Positions 25,225-34,197 of a stretch of 53,320 bases of DNA are shown one piece after another. The notes below the pieces were generated by a model. The model was not told where the DNA came from. It was given only the letters and a program-made list of their open reading frames with translations, and did no database searches. The DNA comes from an uncultured Verrucomicrobia subdivision 3 bacterium. Lineage in GTDB: Bacteria; Verrucomicrobiota; Verrucomicrobiia; Limisphaerales; UBA11358. A program made the position numbers and the translations under genes. The number at the start of each line of letters is the position of its first letter. Position 1 is the first letter of the stretch. The stretch lies in the NCBI GenBank assembly GCA_903827955.1, contig CAIKKJ010000171.1, positions 1 to 53,320 on the forward strand. Direction: 5' to 3'.

Positions 25225-25626
25225 AAACGGTAGGCTTGGATTTCAGACTTGAAATGTCCGGACAAATTTCCCACAGCCACTTCGTTTAGGTCAATGCCAA
25301 AAACCGCTTGCAAAAGCAGGCTGATATGAACGGTCGGCGCCGCGCATCGTCACCGCCGCCGCCCGCCTGCGGCCCAGCCTTGAAAGGCTGGGCTATTTTC
25401 GGAAATTCGTCAAAAACGGGTTTGTTGCCCCCAACCACCCCAGGCTGCGCCCTCGCAGAACCTGTGTGGGCGGTGTCGCCGGGCGTGATGGCGGTGTGAG
25501 TGAAACCAAGGTTGGAGACGCGGCCGGATGAAATGATTTCATCCGGCTGAATTGTTTTGCGGGTGGGATAGGGCATGATACCATGCCTCCGGCTGTCGCG
25601 GAAAACCAGCCACGAACAAACACCGC
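25225..25626. other. 402-bp intergenic region with two strong palindromes and repeat debris
   Basis: No credible gene is visible; the ORF at 25286-25576 on the minus strand reads as repeat-derived. A 10-bp inverted repeat, GCCCAGCCTT/AAGGCTGGGC (25372-25393), is followed by CTATTTT and could terminate plus-strand transcription. A second perfect 12-bp palindrome (25523-25547, core CCGGATGAAAT/ATTTCATCCGG around one G) is followed by TGAATTGTTTT and lies 80 bases before luxE, so it could be an operator or terminator. The remainder is GC-rich dispersed repeat. Confidence 0.6.
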
Positions 25627-26790
25627 ATGAATCCAGAACTTTCTCAATTTGCCGCGCGCCTGCGCGAACTCATCCAGGGTAGGGACGCTGCGCTGCGGTG
25701 TCCCTGTCCGGCAGGACGGAACCAACGCGGTTTCGCTTCCAATTTTCCATCGCCTGACGCTGCGCTCGGCGACGGGGACGGCGCAGCGCGCCATCCCTAC
25801 CACGATTCAGAATTTAATTCACTCGCACTGGAGCTGTTCGGCCTTCAATTCAAATTCAACCCCGCCTACCGCAAAATCTGCGAGGCGCGCAAGCTCACGC
25901 CAGATGTGGTCGAGCATTGGACGCAAATCCCCGCCGTGCCGACGGCTACGTTCAAGGAACTGGAACTGACCAGCTTTACGCCGGAAGAACGCACTGCCAT
26001 CTTCCATTCCAGCGGCACGACCGAACAAATACCCAGTCGCCATTTTCATAACGCCGAATCGCTGGCGGTTTATGAGGCGTCGCTTTGGAGTTGGTTCCAG
26101 CTTCACTTTGGCAATGAGGGCGAACTTGTTTTTCTGACGCCGAATCAAAACGCTGCGCCCCATTCATCGCTGGTTCACATGTTTGAAACCGTGCGACAAA
26201 AATTCGGCCTGCCAGAATCAGCGTTCACTGGAAATATTTCTGGCGATGGCACTTGGGTGCTGGATTTTACCGCAACCATTAAGAAGCTGAACTCCGCTTG
26301 CGATTTGAAAGTGCCGCTGACATTGCTAGGAACGGCGTTTTCCTTCGTGCATCTGCTGGATTATCTGGCGGAAAATAATCTGCAATTCTGCCTGCCAAAA
26401 AATTCGCGGGCAATGGAAACCGGTGGTTACAAGAACCGCTCCCGCGTAATGTCGAAGGCTGAATTGCACCAGCTCATAAAACTTCGACTCGGCGTTTCAC
26501 GGGTGCATTGTGAGTATGGCATGAGCGAATTGAGTTCGCAGGCATACGAACAAGAAGTCAGAAGATTTGACTTCCCATCTTGGGCGCGCGTGCAAATCAT
26601 TTCCCCCGAAACTAACCGCGAAGTTGCCGAAGGTGAAACCGGAATCATCCGTGTCTTTGACCTGGCCAATGTTTTTTCCGTCGCCGCGATTCAAACGGAA
26701 GATTTGGGTGTCCGCCGTGGTGACGGCTTTGAATTAATTGGCCGCGCGCAACTGGCCGAACCGCGCGGTTGTTCCTTGATGACCGCATGA
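25627..26790 (+). CDS. LuxE-like acyl-protein synthetase
   Basis: LuxE-family enzymes activate an acyl group with ATP and hand it to a LuxC-type reductase. The 387-residue protein has the family blocks FNSLALELFGLQFKFNPAYR, WTQIPAVPTATFKELEL, FHSSGTTEQIPSRHF (AMP-binding Ser/Thr loop) and METGGYKNRSR, then YGMSELSSQ. Between residue 17 (RLRELIQ) and about residue 58 lies a non-family segment encoded by a palindromic repeat (25678-25801); without it the length would be about 346, typical of non-bioluminescent LuxE homologues. Its TGA overlaps the luxC ATG by 4 bases. No luxA, luxB or luxD is nearby, so the role is aldehyde formation outside luminescence. Substrate unknown. Confidence 0.85.
   Translation: MNPELSQFAARLRELIQGRDAALRCPCPAGRNQRGFASNFPSPDAALGDGDGAARHPYHDSEFNSLALELFGLQFKFNPAYRKICEARKLTPDVVEHWTQIPAVPTATFKELELTSFTPEERTAIFHSSGTTEQIPSRHFHNAESLAVYEASLWSWFQLHFGNEGELVFLTPNQNAAPHSSLVHMFETVRQKFGLPESAFTGNISGDGTWVLDFTATIKKLNSACDLKVPLTLLGTAFSFVHLLDYLAENNLQFCLPKNSRAMETGGYKNRSRVMSKAELHQLIKLRLGVSRVHCEYGMSELSSQAYEQEVRRFDFPSWARVQIISPETNREVAEGETGIIRVFDLANVFSVAAIQTEDLGVRRGDGFELIGRAQLAEPRGCSLMTA
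25678..25801. repeat. 124-bp GGTAGGGA...TCCCTACC palindromic element inserted in the luxE-like gene
   Basis: The termini GGTAGGGA and TCCCTACC are perfect inverted repeats. The outer ~24 bases on each side are imperfect inverted copies sharing a GCGCTGCG core. The left edge coincides with codon 18 of the gene and the reading frame stays open through it. The architecture matches the 60-bp element at 9370-9429. Confidence 0.8.
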
Positions 26791-28145
26791 ATCTGCCCAA
26801 CTTTTTCTTCGCCGATCTGCCGCCGGAAGCGACGTTGTCACCGACGCTGATTGCGGCTGCGTGCGATACGCTGAAACGCAACCGGGTCAAGTATCTGCTG
26901 CCGCGCAAGACAGAAGATATCGTAAAAATTCTCTGCGAGGTTGCGACGGAATGGCTGCAGCCAGAAAATCAATTCCGCAAGCTTGCACTGGAACTTGGCC
27001 CAGCCGAAACCGGGTTTTCAAAACCGATTTTGGAAAAAGGCTTGGACGGATTTTTCTGCCAATTCACGCCGGATAATTTCCATGCGTTGCTGAAACAGGA
27101 ATTAGGCCACGCGCAGCGGTTGGATCAATTCGTTGCTGGTGACGACGATAACTTGAACCGCACCGCGATGGTTCACGGGCCCGAATTTATTGTTCACGTC
27201 GCGGCGGGCAACCTTCCCAATCCGGCGCTGATGAGCCTGACACTTGGCTTGCTGACACGCTCAGCGCAGTTTATGAAGTGCGCCAGCGGCGCGGCGCTGA
27301 TGCCACGGTTGTTTGCGCACTCGATTTATCAAATTGATCCGAAGCTTGGCGCTTGTCTGGAAATCGCGGAATGGCGGGGCGGTAATCACGAGCTGGAAAA
27401 CGAGCTGTTCGCCCACGCGGACTGTTTGACCGCGACGGGCAGCGATGAAACACTTGCGGCGATTCGCGCCCGGTTGCCGGCAAGAGTTCGCCTTCTCAGC
27501 TACGGTCAGCGCGTGAGCTTTGGTTTTGTGACGCGCGAAGTTTTGCGCGAGGAAACGATTGGGGAAATTGTTTCACGTGCGGCGGACGATGTAATCGCCT
27601 GGGATCAACACGGCTGCCTCTCGCCGCATTGTTTTTACGTCGAGGAACGCGGCGCGGTGGAGTCGGACAAATTTGCGCAACTGTTGGCCGTGGAACTTGC
27701 GAAGCGCGAAAGCACCGAGCCGCGCGGGAAAATTTCCGTGGAAGAATCCGCAACCATCGCATCGCGCCGGGCGATTTATGAGACCATTGCCGCGCATCGC
27801 GCTGATGCAAAAATCTGGTCGAGCCAAAATTCGACTGCGTGGACGGTGGTGTTTGAGCACGATGTCCGCTTTCAATTCTCGTGCCTGAATCGTTTCATTT
27901 ATGTGAAGCCGGTGCCGGATGTGGCGGCGGTGTTGCCCGGCGTGGATGAGATTCGCGGAAAAGTTTCGACCGTGGGCATCGCCGCGCCGCCGGAGAAGAT
28001 GAAAGAACTAGCACTGCGGTTTGCGCGCTGGGGTGCCACGCGGATTTGCCCGCTCGGCCAGATGCAAAACCCGCCGCTAACATGGCGGCATGACGGACGT
28101 CCGGCGCTGGGGGACTTGATTACCTGGACGGATTTTGAATTATGA
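26787..28145 (+). CDS. LuxC-like acyl-CoA/acyl-enzyme reductase
   Basis: It reduces an activated acyl group to the aldehyde with NADPH, working with LuxE. The ATG at 26787 overlaps the luxE stop (ATGA), so it is preferred to the ORF-track start at 26769. The 452-residue protein has [17 protein letters not shown] (nucleotide-binding region of LuxC), [31 protein letters not shown] and the active-site Cys C277 in [17 protein letters not shown]-terminal [20 protein letters not shown] is typical of the family. The stop overlaps queD by 4 bases. The missing luciferase genes and the QueD neighbour suggest a small-molecule pathway, not lipid luminescence. Confidence 0.88.
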   Translation: MNLPNFFFADLPPEATLSPTLIAAACDTLKRNRVKYLLPRKTEDIVKILCEVATEWLQPENQFRKLALELGPAETGFSKPILEKGLDGFFCQFTPDNFHALLKQELGHAQRLDQFVAGDDDNLNRTAMVHGPEFIVHVAAGNLPNPALMSLTLGLLTRSAQFMKCASGAALMPRLFAHSIYQIDPKLGACLEIAEWRGGNHELENELFAHADCLTATGSDETLAAIRARLPARVRLLSYGQRVSFGFVTREVLREETIGEIVSRAADDVIAWDQHGCLSPHCFYVEERGAVESDKFAQLLAVELAKRESTEPRGKISVEESATIASRRAIYETIAAHRADAKIWSSQNSTAWTVVFEHDVRFQFSCLNRFIYVKPVPDVAAVLPGVDEIRGKVSTVGIAAPPEKMKELALRFARWGATRICPLGQMQNPPLTWRHDGRPALGDLITWTDFEL

Positions 28146-28504
28146 AAATGGAATTGCGAAAATCGTTTCAGTTTGAGGCCGCGCACTTGTTGCCGTTGTT
28201 GCCGAAAGGACATAAGTGTCGTCGCCTGCACGGCCACAGCTTCAGCGTGGAAGTCGTCGTCGCGGGCGAGTGCGATAAGAAGCTTGGCTGGCTGATGGAC
28301 TATGCGGAGATTTCGGCCGCGTTCAAACCGATCTGGGAAAAACTAGATCACCATTATCTCAACGAGATTCCCGGCTTGGAAAATCCCACGAGCGAAGTCG
28401 TCGCGGTGTGGATCTGGAAAAAGCTCAAGCCCAAGCTGCCGCTGCTCACGGAAGTCGTCGTGGCCGAGACCTGCACGGCGCGCGCGGTTTATCGCGGCGA
28501 GTGA
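28142..28504 (+). CDS. queD: 6-carboxy-tetrahydropterin synthase/6-pyruvoyl-tetrahydropterin synthase family (QueD-like)
   Basis: QueD turns dihydroneopterin triphosphate into 6-carboxytetrahydropterin, an early step to queuosine and other deazapurines. The 120-residue protein is normal length. Zinc ligands H15 (FEAAH), H30 and H32 (RRLHGHSF) are present, the catalytic Cys C26 lies in [11 protein letters not shown], and LDHHYLN and [13 protein letters not shown] are family blocks with the substrate Glu near the C-terminal ETCTARAVY. It overlaps luxC by 4 bases and ends 7 bases from the convergent M3 peptidase gene. Being last in a LuxE-LuxC operon is unusual. Confidence 0.92.
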   Translation: MKMELRKSFQFEAAHLLPLLPKGHKCRRLHGHSFSVEVVVAGECDKKLGWLMDYAEISAAFKPIWEKLDHHYLNEIPGLENPTSEVVAVWIWKKLKPKLPLLTEVVVAETCTARAVYRGE

Positions 28505-28511
28505 CGCAATA

Positions 28512-30674
28512 TCAAAACCAGCGCCACCAGCTTCGTTTTGGAGGCGTGATTGTCGCGGCTGCTTGATTGATGCCGATGCGTTTCAGGAACGGCTCGATGG
28601 AGCGAGGACGACCCAGAAATTTTTCAATCGAGACGTTGATGTCGCGCGAGTCGCCGACGGCATAAATTTCGTTCCGCATTCGCATCCCGACTTTTTTGTC
28701 AAAGAATCCGCCGGGTGAGTTTTCAAACGTCGTAGCCATGTCCGCCGCGATGGCGTCAGCCCAAGCGTAGCCATAGTAGCCCGCGCCGTAGCCGATGATG
28801 TGGCCGAAATACGCGACGAACGCGGTGTCCGGCGGCGGTGTGAGCGAAACTTCGGCGAGGATTTTATTGGACAGCGGCAAGGTTTCATCCGCGTTCGTGG
28901 CGTGGATTTGCGTGTGCAGTGTCAAGTCCATCAGGCCAAACGAAAGCTGGCGGCGGTAGAACATTCCATACGTTGCGAACCGCGACGCCTTCAACTGGTT
29001 CAAGATGTCCTGCGGAATTTTTTTCTTTGGGTCGCGGTAATCGGCAGCGAAGGTGTCCAAAACATTTTTATCCCACGGCCAGTTTTCCAGCATTTGCGAG
29101 GGCGCTTCCACAAAATCGCGCGGCACGCTCGTGCCGGCGAAACGCGCGTATTTGGCGCGCGTCAAAATCGTGTGCATCGCGTGGCCGAACTCGTGGAAGA
29201 CGGTTTCCACTTCGTCGTGCGACATGAGCGAGGGCTTGCCGGGTTGCGGCGGCGGGAAATTGCAGACGAGCGAGCAGACGGGGCGCTGATATTTTCCGTC
29301 CGGCAGACGCTTGCCCTCGACGATGCCGAACTGCGCGAAGTGATTGTATTTGCCGTCGCGCGGAAACATATCGAGATAGAACAAGCCGAGCGGTTCGCCG
29401 GTCTTGGCGTCGGAAACGGAGTATAGCTGCAAGTCATCCACCCACTTGTAGGGTGCGGCGACGCGCTCGAATTTCAGGCCGAAGATGCGCTGATAAATCG
29501 CGAACATCCCTTCCAGCACGCGTTCGTAAGGGAAATAAACCCGGAGCTGCTCGGCATCCACGTTGTATTTCGTCTTCTTCAGTTCGTTCGCGTAATAGCG
29601 CCAGTCCCAGACAAATACTTTTGCGCTTGTATCGCCGGTGTCTTTGATTTTCATCTGCCGGAATGTTTCCAGCTCGGCGGCAAATTTCGGCTGCAAACCG
29701 TTCTTTAATTTCTCCTCGAACGCGATGGCTGTCGCCGCGTTCTTGACCATGCGCGTCTCGGTGGCAAAGTCGGCATAGCTCGCGTAACCCAGTTTGTGCG
29801 CAATGCTGTCGCGCAGGACGAGGATTTTTTGGAGCAGGGGAATGTTCACGTCGCGGGCGAGATTGCACTGCGTCTCGATCATCTTCCGGCGGGTCGCCTC
29901 GGACTTGGCGTTGTCCTCAACCATGACGTAGTGGAACGTGATGTTTGCCATCAGCGTGTATTCGTCGTCGCCGGTCTTGATGCCTTTTTGCGCGAGAAAA
30001 TCTTCCGGCACGCCGGCGAGTTCGGCCTTCGTGAACTTCAGCGCCTGCTTCGCCTTCGTGATGTTGTTCTCGTAATCCGTTTCGAGCGCGGTGAGTTCTT
30101 TGCGCAGTTTTTCAATTTCATCGCGTTGTGCCTTCGGCAAGTCCAGACCGACGCGGCGATAATCGCGCAGCGTTTCGTCGAACAGTTTTTGGTCCTCGCC
30201 CTCAAGCTGCGGCGACGTGGCGGCGTAAGCCTTGAGCGCGGCATAAACATCCTCGCGATAATCCGTGCCGACCATCCAGTCGGAAATTTTCTTGATGGCA
30301 TCCGTCGCGGCGTCGCGCACGTCGGCGTTGGTGCTGGTCTGCTGGATGAGCGAAAGCCGGTTGCAAACAAGGCCGAGTTCGTAGCCCATGTCGTCGAGCG
30401 CGCGGACGGTGTTGACGAAATTCACCTCGTTCGCGTGCAACCCGCCGATGGTGTCGAGCGCGGCGTTGCCATCCTTGATGGCTCGGTCGGCGGTGGCGAT
30501 GACAGCATTCGTCGTGGTTTCAAAGATCGGCAGCGTGACGACTTCGTGGAACTTCGCCGCGTGCTGCTGAAATTTTTCCAGCGAGCCGGTGGGAATCGGC
30601 TTTGGTTTTGGTAACGAAGAACAGCCGACGACGATGGCCGCCAGCACGAACGGAAACAGCAAGTTGAAGCGCAT
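28512..30674 (-). CDS. M3-family oligopeptidase, lipoprotein
   Basis: This is a zinc metallopeptidase of the thimet oligopeptidase/oligopeptidase A/Dcp type that trims short peptides. The 720-residue protein has a lipoprotein signal (LAAIVVGC, Cys18 lipidated), which places it in the periplasm or on a membrane; most M3 enzymes are cytoplasmic. The HEFGH zinc motif is at about 494-498, in VETVFHEFGHAMHTIL, and the family's C-terminal block (YAWADAIAADM) is present. The N-terminal helical half is about 300 residues. Downstream lies queD (convergent, 7 bases). It follows the dapF-like gene by 12 bases and is probably cotranscribed with it. Confidence 0.92.
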   Translation of the reverse strand: MRFNLLFPFVLAAIVVGCSSLPKPKPIPTGSLEKFQQHAAKFHEVVTLPIFETTTNAVIATADRAIKDGNAALDTIGGLHANEVNFVNTVRALDDMGYELGLVCNRLSLIQQTSTNADVRDAATDAIKKISDWMVGTDYREDVYAALKAYAATSPQLEGEDQKLFDETLRDYRRVGLDLPKAQRDEIEKLRKELTALETDYENNITKAKQALKFTKAELAGVPEDFLAQKGIKTGDDEYTLMANITFHYVMVEDNAKSEATRRKMIETQCNLARDVNIPLLQKILVLRDSIAHKLGYASYADFATETRMVKNAATAIAFEEKLKNGLQPKFAAELETFRQMKIKDTGDTSAKVFVWDWRYYANELKKTKYNVDAEQLRVYFPYERVLEGMFAIYQRIFGLKFERVAAPYKWVDDLQLYSVSDAKTGEPLGLFYLDMFPRDGKYNHFAQFGIVEGKRLPDGKYQRPVCSLVCNFPPPQPGKPSLMSHDEVETVFHEFGHAMHTILTRAKYARFAGTSVPRDFVEAPSQMLENWPWDKNVLDTFAADYRDPKKKIPQDILNQLKASRFATYGMFYRRQLSFGLMDLTLHTQIHATNADETLPLSNKILAEVSLTPPPDTAFVAYFGHIIGYGAGYYGYAWADAIAADMATTFENSPGGFFDKKVGMRMRNEIYAVGDSRDINVSIEKFLGRPRSIEPFLKRIGINQAAATITPPKRSWWRWF

Positions 30675-30686
30675 AAATTCTCCAGA

Positions 30687-31532
30687 TTATATTCTTACGG
30701 AATAAATTTCCGGGCTAATGACGCCTTCGGAAACTTTCGTCACGCTGCCGGTCATCAAAATGTCGAAGCCGTCGCGGATTTCGATTTTGATGATGCCGCC
30801 GGGGCAATGCACGGAAATATTTTTATCCACGAGGCCGAGCTTGTGCGCCACCGCCGCGCTCGCGCTACTGCTGCTGCCGCTGGCCAGCGTGTAGCCCGCG
30901 CCGCGCTCCCAAATCTCGATTTGGATGTTGGCGCGGTCGAGGACTTTCAGAAATTGCACGTTGGTCTTGCGCGGAAAATTCGGATGCACTTCGAGCAACG
31001 GGCCAAATTCATGCGCCAGCTTCGCGCTAATTTCCGGCAGCGGCAACACGCAATGCGGATTGCCAATGGTCGCGGCGCAGTAGGTAAATTCGCGGCCGCC
31101 GATGGAAATTTTTTCATTGATGACTTCGCGTTTCGCGCCCGTCACGGGAATTTCCTCGCTGTCGAAGCTGACCTTGCCCATTTCTACGCGCACCATCGAG
31201 CCGCCTTCAAAGACGGTCGAGCGCACGAGGCCGCCGTCCGTTTGAATCGCGAATTCGTCGTTGCCCACAAATTTCTTGTCCCACAAAAAACGCGAGAAGA
31301 TGCGCAGGCCGTTGCCGCTTTTTTCGGCGATGCTGCCGTCGGGATTGTAAATTTTCAGCGCGCATTTTGCGGTCGTCGACGGCAGGGGGCCGAGGAGAAT
31401 CCCGTCCGAGCCGACGCCAAAGTTGCGGTGGCAAATGATCTTCACCTGCTCCGTCGTGAGCGGTGCGGAAAGTTCTTGGGGATGAATGACGATATAGTCG
31501 TTGCCGAGCGCGTGGTATTTCGAAAAATTCAT
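30687..31532 (-). CDS. DapF-family epimerase homologue with both catalytic Cys replaced by Ser
   Basis: DapF interconverts LL- and meso-diaminopimelate by a two-base mechanism that uses two cysteines. Starting at ATG 31532 (MNFSKYHALGNDYIVI) the protein has 281 residues, a normal length, and otherwise good family motifs: NFGVGSDGIL, NPDGSIAEKSGNG, GNPHCV (H160), ERGAGYTL (E209) and GGIIKIEI. At the first catalytic site the usual Cys in AEQCGNG is Ser72, and at the second (usual LACGSG) it is Ser218. I checked both as AGC codons on the minus strand. It may be a distinct epimerase or isomerase, an inactive paralogue, or a Ser-based variant. The upstream 39 residues of the ORF track lack family character. 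Confidence 0.85.
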   Translation of the reverse strand: MNFSKYHALGNDYIVIHPQELSAPLTTEQVKIICHRNFGVGSDGILLGPLPSTTAKCALKIYNPDGSIAEKSGNGLRIFSRFLWDKKFVGNDEFAIQTDGGLVRSTVFEGGSMVRVEMGKVSFDSEEIPVTGAKREVINEKISIGGREFTYCAATIGNPHCVLPLPEISAKLAHEFGPLLEVHPNFPRKTNVQFLKVLDRANIQIEIWERGAGYTLASGSSSSASAAVAHKLGLVDKNISVHCPGGIIKIEIRDGFDILMTGSVTKVSEGVISPEIYSVRI

Positions 31533-31883
31533 GGGCGCGCAGCATAACGAGAATTTTTGCGGTGAACAAGTCGCACAACAACGCTGGCGGATTCTCAAGA
31601 GGTTTGGCTGGCGCGGTGGCGCGATTACGTTGTGGATAATGGGCGCCAACGGCTACATTGCCAATGTGGCGCAAAGCGAATCGTCGCGTCTTGCCATCGA
31701 ATTCAGCTTTATTTGGCGGCCCGCGATTTGCCTGACGTTAAGTGTGATCCCGGTTTTGTTCTCCAAAAATTTTGACAGATCGAACCGCAGGTTCACGCCG
31801 AACTCGGCGCGCGGCGCGCGGCGAATTGATTTTCCTCCGCGAAAATTCTCGCCAATTTCCCACGCCGCTGGCAGGTTGCGCGG
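31533..31883. other. 351-bp divergent intergenic region
   Basis: No credible gene is visible between the dapF-like gene (minus) and the FG-GAP gene (plus). TTGACA at 31772 could be a -35 box for the plus strand, but no -10 box follows at the right distance. Just after it, GAACC/GGTTC (31782-31794) form a short inverted repeat around GCA that could bind a regulator. Open frames here lack coding features. Confidence 0.5.
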
Positions 31884-34196
31884 ATGCAATCGTTCATGAA
31901 ATTTCTCGCCGTCGCGCTGACCGCGGCGGCAGTTTTCGCCCGCCTGCCCGCTCCGGCGGCGACCGCCACCAATCTCTTCGGTTTTAGCGGCAAGGAAGTT
32001 TATCCCATTGACCAGGGCGTTTCGCAGTTGCACGTCGCAGACATTGACGGCGACGGCTTGAACGACCTCATCCTCGTCAACAATCTGCGCGCCAAAATCA
32101 GCCTGCTCTACAATCTCACCGGCAAGACCAACGCGCCGGCGCCGACGCGTAAATTGGAGCTGAACGAGCTGCCGCCGGACGCGCGCTTTCGGATTGATTC
32201 GATTCCGTCCGAGGAACGCATCTCCGCGCTGGCGGTGACCGACTTGAACGGCGATGGCAAGCCCGACCTTGCGTATTTTGGCGAAACGAAAGATTTGTAT
32301 GTCGTCTGCAATCGCGGCACGAACGGCTGGAGCGAGCCGAAGCACTGGCACCTTGAGGACGGACGTATGGATGCCAACGCGCTCGCGACCGGCGACCTGA
32401 ACGGCGACGGCCTCACGGACATCGCGTTTCTCGGCGACAACGGCGCGGTTTATTTTCTCGCGCAGCAGCCGGATCATGCCTTCGCCGAGCCGGTGAAAAT
32501 TTCCTACTCCGGCACACCGAAAGCCGTGCAAATCGTGGACGTGGATGGCGACGGAAAAAATGATTTGCTGATGGTGGATTTTGACAGCTCGACGCCGTTC
32601 CGTTTCCGCCGGCAAATCGCCGGCGGCCAACTCGGTCCGGAAATTTTCTTCAAGTCGCAGGCCGTCCGCTCGTTCACGGCGGACAATCTTGCGGGCGACG
32701 GAACGAATTACATCGCGTCCATCGTCACCGCGACCGGTCGCGCGGAAGTCTCGCAGTTCACCCGCAAGCCGGGCGACGTTTTGTCCGGCAATTTTGTGAA
32801 AGGCCAGTTCCAAGTCATGCCGCTGAACAAGACCGACGCAGCGGCGCGCGGAATTCTTTGGGCGGATGTGGACGGCGATGGCCGCGCGGACTTGCTCGTG
32901 GCCGAACCGGAGAGTGGACAGCTTTCCGTTTATTTGCAACAGGCCGACGGCACGCTGGCCGCGCCGAAAAAATTTCCGAGCCTCGCGGGCGTTTCGCGGA
33001 TTGATGTGGCGGACTGGAACAACGACGGTCGCGCGGAAATTTTTCTGTTGAGTCGCGATGAAAATGCCATCGGCACGACGCAGTTCGACAAGAGCGGACG
33101 TCTGCCGTTTCCGACGTTGCTGCAATTCGACGGCAAGCCGCTCGCGATGGCCGTGGGCACGTTCAAGCCGGATGCGAAACCGACGCTCGCCGTGATCGTG
33201 GACAAGGACGGCGTGCGTTCGCTGGTCACCAAAACGGCCGACGGCAAAACGAAATCGCAGAAGCTCGCGGATAGTTTTAAATCGAATCCAGCCAAGCTCG
33301 CGTTCGCCGACGCGAACCAGGACGGGCTGATGGATTTGGTGGTGCTGATTCCCTACGAAAAAATCAAGGTGCTGCTGCAAAAGGCGGACGGCACGTTTGA
33401 CGAAAAAGACGTGGACCCGCCGGGCGGGGCGATGGAGCAGCCTTGGTTTGCCACGGCGGATGTGGATGGCGACGGCAAGGCGGAATTGCTTTTGCCGCAG
33501 AAAAATTTTGTGCGCGCCGTCGTGCTGGAACAGAAGCCGAAGGACAATGTTTCAACCAACGCCCCGGACTGGACGTTTCGCGTGAAAGATCAGATCAACG
33601 GCGCGGCGAGCGATTCGCGCATCACGGGCGCTACGGTGGTGCCGAATGGAAAAAATTCCGTGCCGTCGCTGTTTTTGCTCGACGAGGAAAAGAAGCAACT
33701 CACGTTATGCGAACGCGACACGAACGGCGTCTGGCAGGCGGTGAAGAACATTGAACTGCCGGTCGTAAATTTTCCCGCGCTCCGCACCATCACGCTTGGC
33801 GGCACACCGGCGGTGGCGTTTGTTGGGCAAAATTCCGTGGCGTGGTTGCCGCTGGCGGGCGACGTGTGGCAGTTGACGAAGTTGGACGACTACGACACGA
33901 GCATCAAGGACGGTTATTTGAACGATCTCATTGCGGGCGATTTGCTGGGCAACGGACGCAAACAAATTGTCTTCATGGAGACGGCCAAGAACCACATTGA
34001 CCTAGTGCAGTTCAACGCGCAGCGCAAGCTGGTGCCAGGCGACCGCTGGCGGGTGTTTGAGCAGCACACTTTTCGCGGCGCGCAAAATGCGATTCCCGAA
34101 CCGCGCGAGTGCGCTATTGCCGATGTGACGGGCGACAAAAAAAACGATTTACTCGTGCTGGTCCACGACCGCGTGCTGGTTTATCCGCAGGAATGA
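31884..34196 (+). CDS. Secreted FG-GAP/VCBS repeat protein
   Basis: The 770-residue protein starts with a signal peptide (MKFLAVALTAAAVFARLPAPAA) and contains many FG-GAP/VCBS-like units with Ca2+-binding DxDGDGxxD motifs: DIDGDGLND, DLNGDGKPD, DLNGDGLTD, DVDGDGKND, DVDGDGRAD, DANQDGLMD and DVDGDGKAE. Unlike the 22912-25224 protein, the repeats are diverged and irregularly spaced, so this is an older propeller, perhaps two of them. Role and ligand are unknown; the family is exported and often binds polymers or partner proteins. It ends one base before the convergent MacB-type operon. The large minus-strand ORF opposite (31653-33380) is its shadow. Confidence 0.88.
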   Translation: MQSFMKFLAVALTAAAVFARLPAPAATATNLFGFSGKEVYPIDQGVSQLHVADIDGDGLNDLILVNNLRAKISLLYNLTGKTNAPAPTRKLELNELPPDARFRIDSIPSEERISALAVTDLNGDGKPDLAYFGETKDLYVVCNRGTNGWSEPKHWHLEDGRMDANALATGDLNGDGLTDIAFLGDNGAVYFLAQQPDHAFAEPVKISYSGTPKAVQIVDVDGDGKNDLLMVDFDSSTPFRFRRQIAGGQLGPEIFFKSQAVRSFTADNLAGDGTNYIASIVTATGRAEVSQFTRKPGDVLSGNFVKGQFQVMPLNKTDAAARGILWADVDGDGRADLLVAEPESGQLSVYLQQADGTLAAPKKFPSLAGVSRIDVADWNNDGRAEIFLLSRDENAIGTTQFDKSGRLPFPTLLQFDGKPLAMAVGTFKPDAKPTLAVIVDKDGVRSLVTKTADGKTKSQKLADSFKSNPAKLAFADANQDGLMDLVVLIPYEKIKVLLQKADGTFDEKDVDPPGGAMEQPWFATADVDGDGKAELLLPQKNFVRAVVLEQKPKDNVSTNAPDWTFRVKDQINGAASDSRITGATVVPNGKNSVPSLFLLDEEKKQLTLCERDTNGVWQAVKNIELPVVNFPALRTITLGGTPAVAFVGQNSVAWLPLAGDVWQLTKLDDYDTSIKDGYLNDLIAGDLLGNGRKQIVFMETAKNHIDLVQFNAQRKLVPGDRWRVFEQHTFRGAQNAIPEPRECAIADVTGDKKNDLLVLVHDRVLVYPQE

Positions 34197-34197
34197 T

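Noticed and set aside
25286-25576. 96-aa minus-strand ORF in the luxE upstream region
   Set aside because: It reads through palindromic and dispersed repeat sequence, contains repeat-type peptides such as IAQPFKAG, and has no start signal or domain.
31653-33380. 575-aa ORF on the minus strand
   Set aside because: It lies opposite the FG-GAP gene 31884-34196; its translation is low-complexity and lacks a recognisable fold, as expected for the reverse of a GC-rich coding strand.
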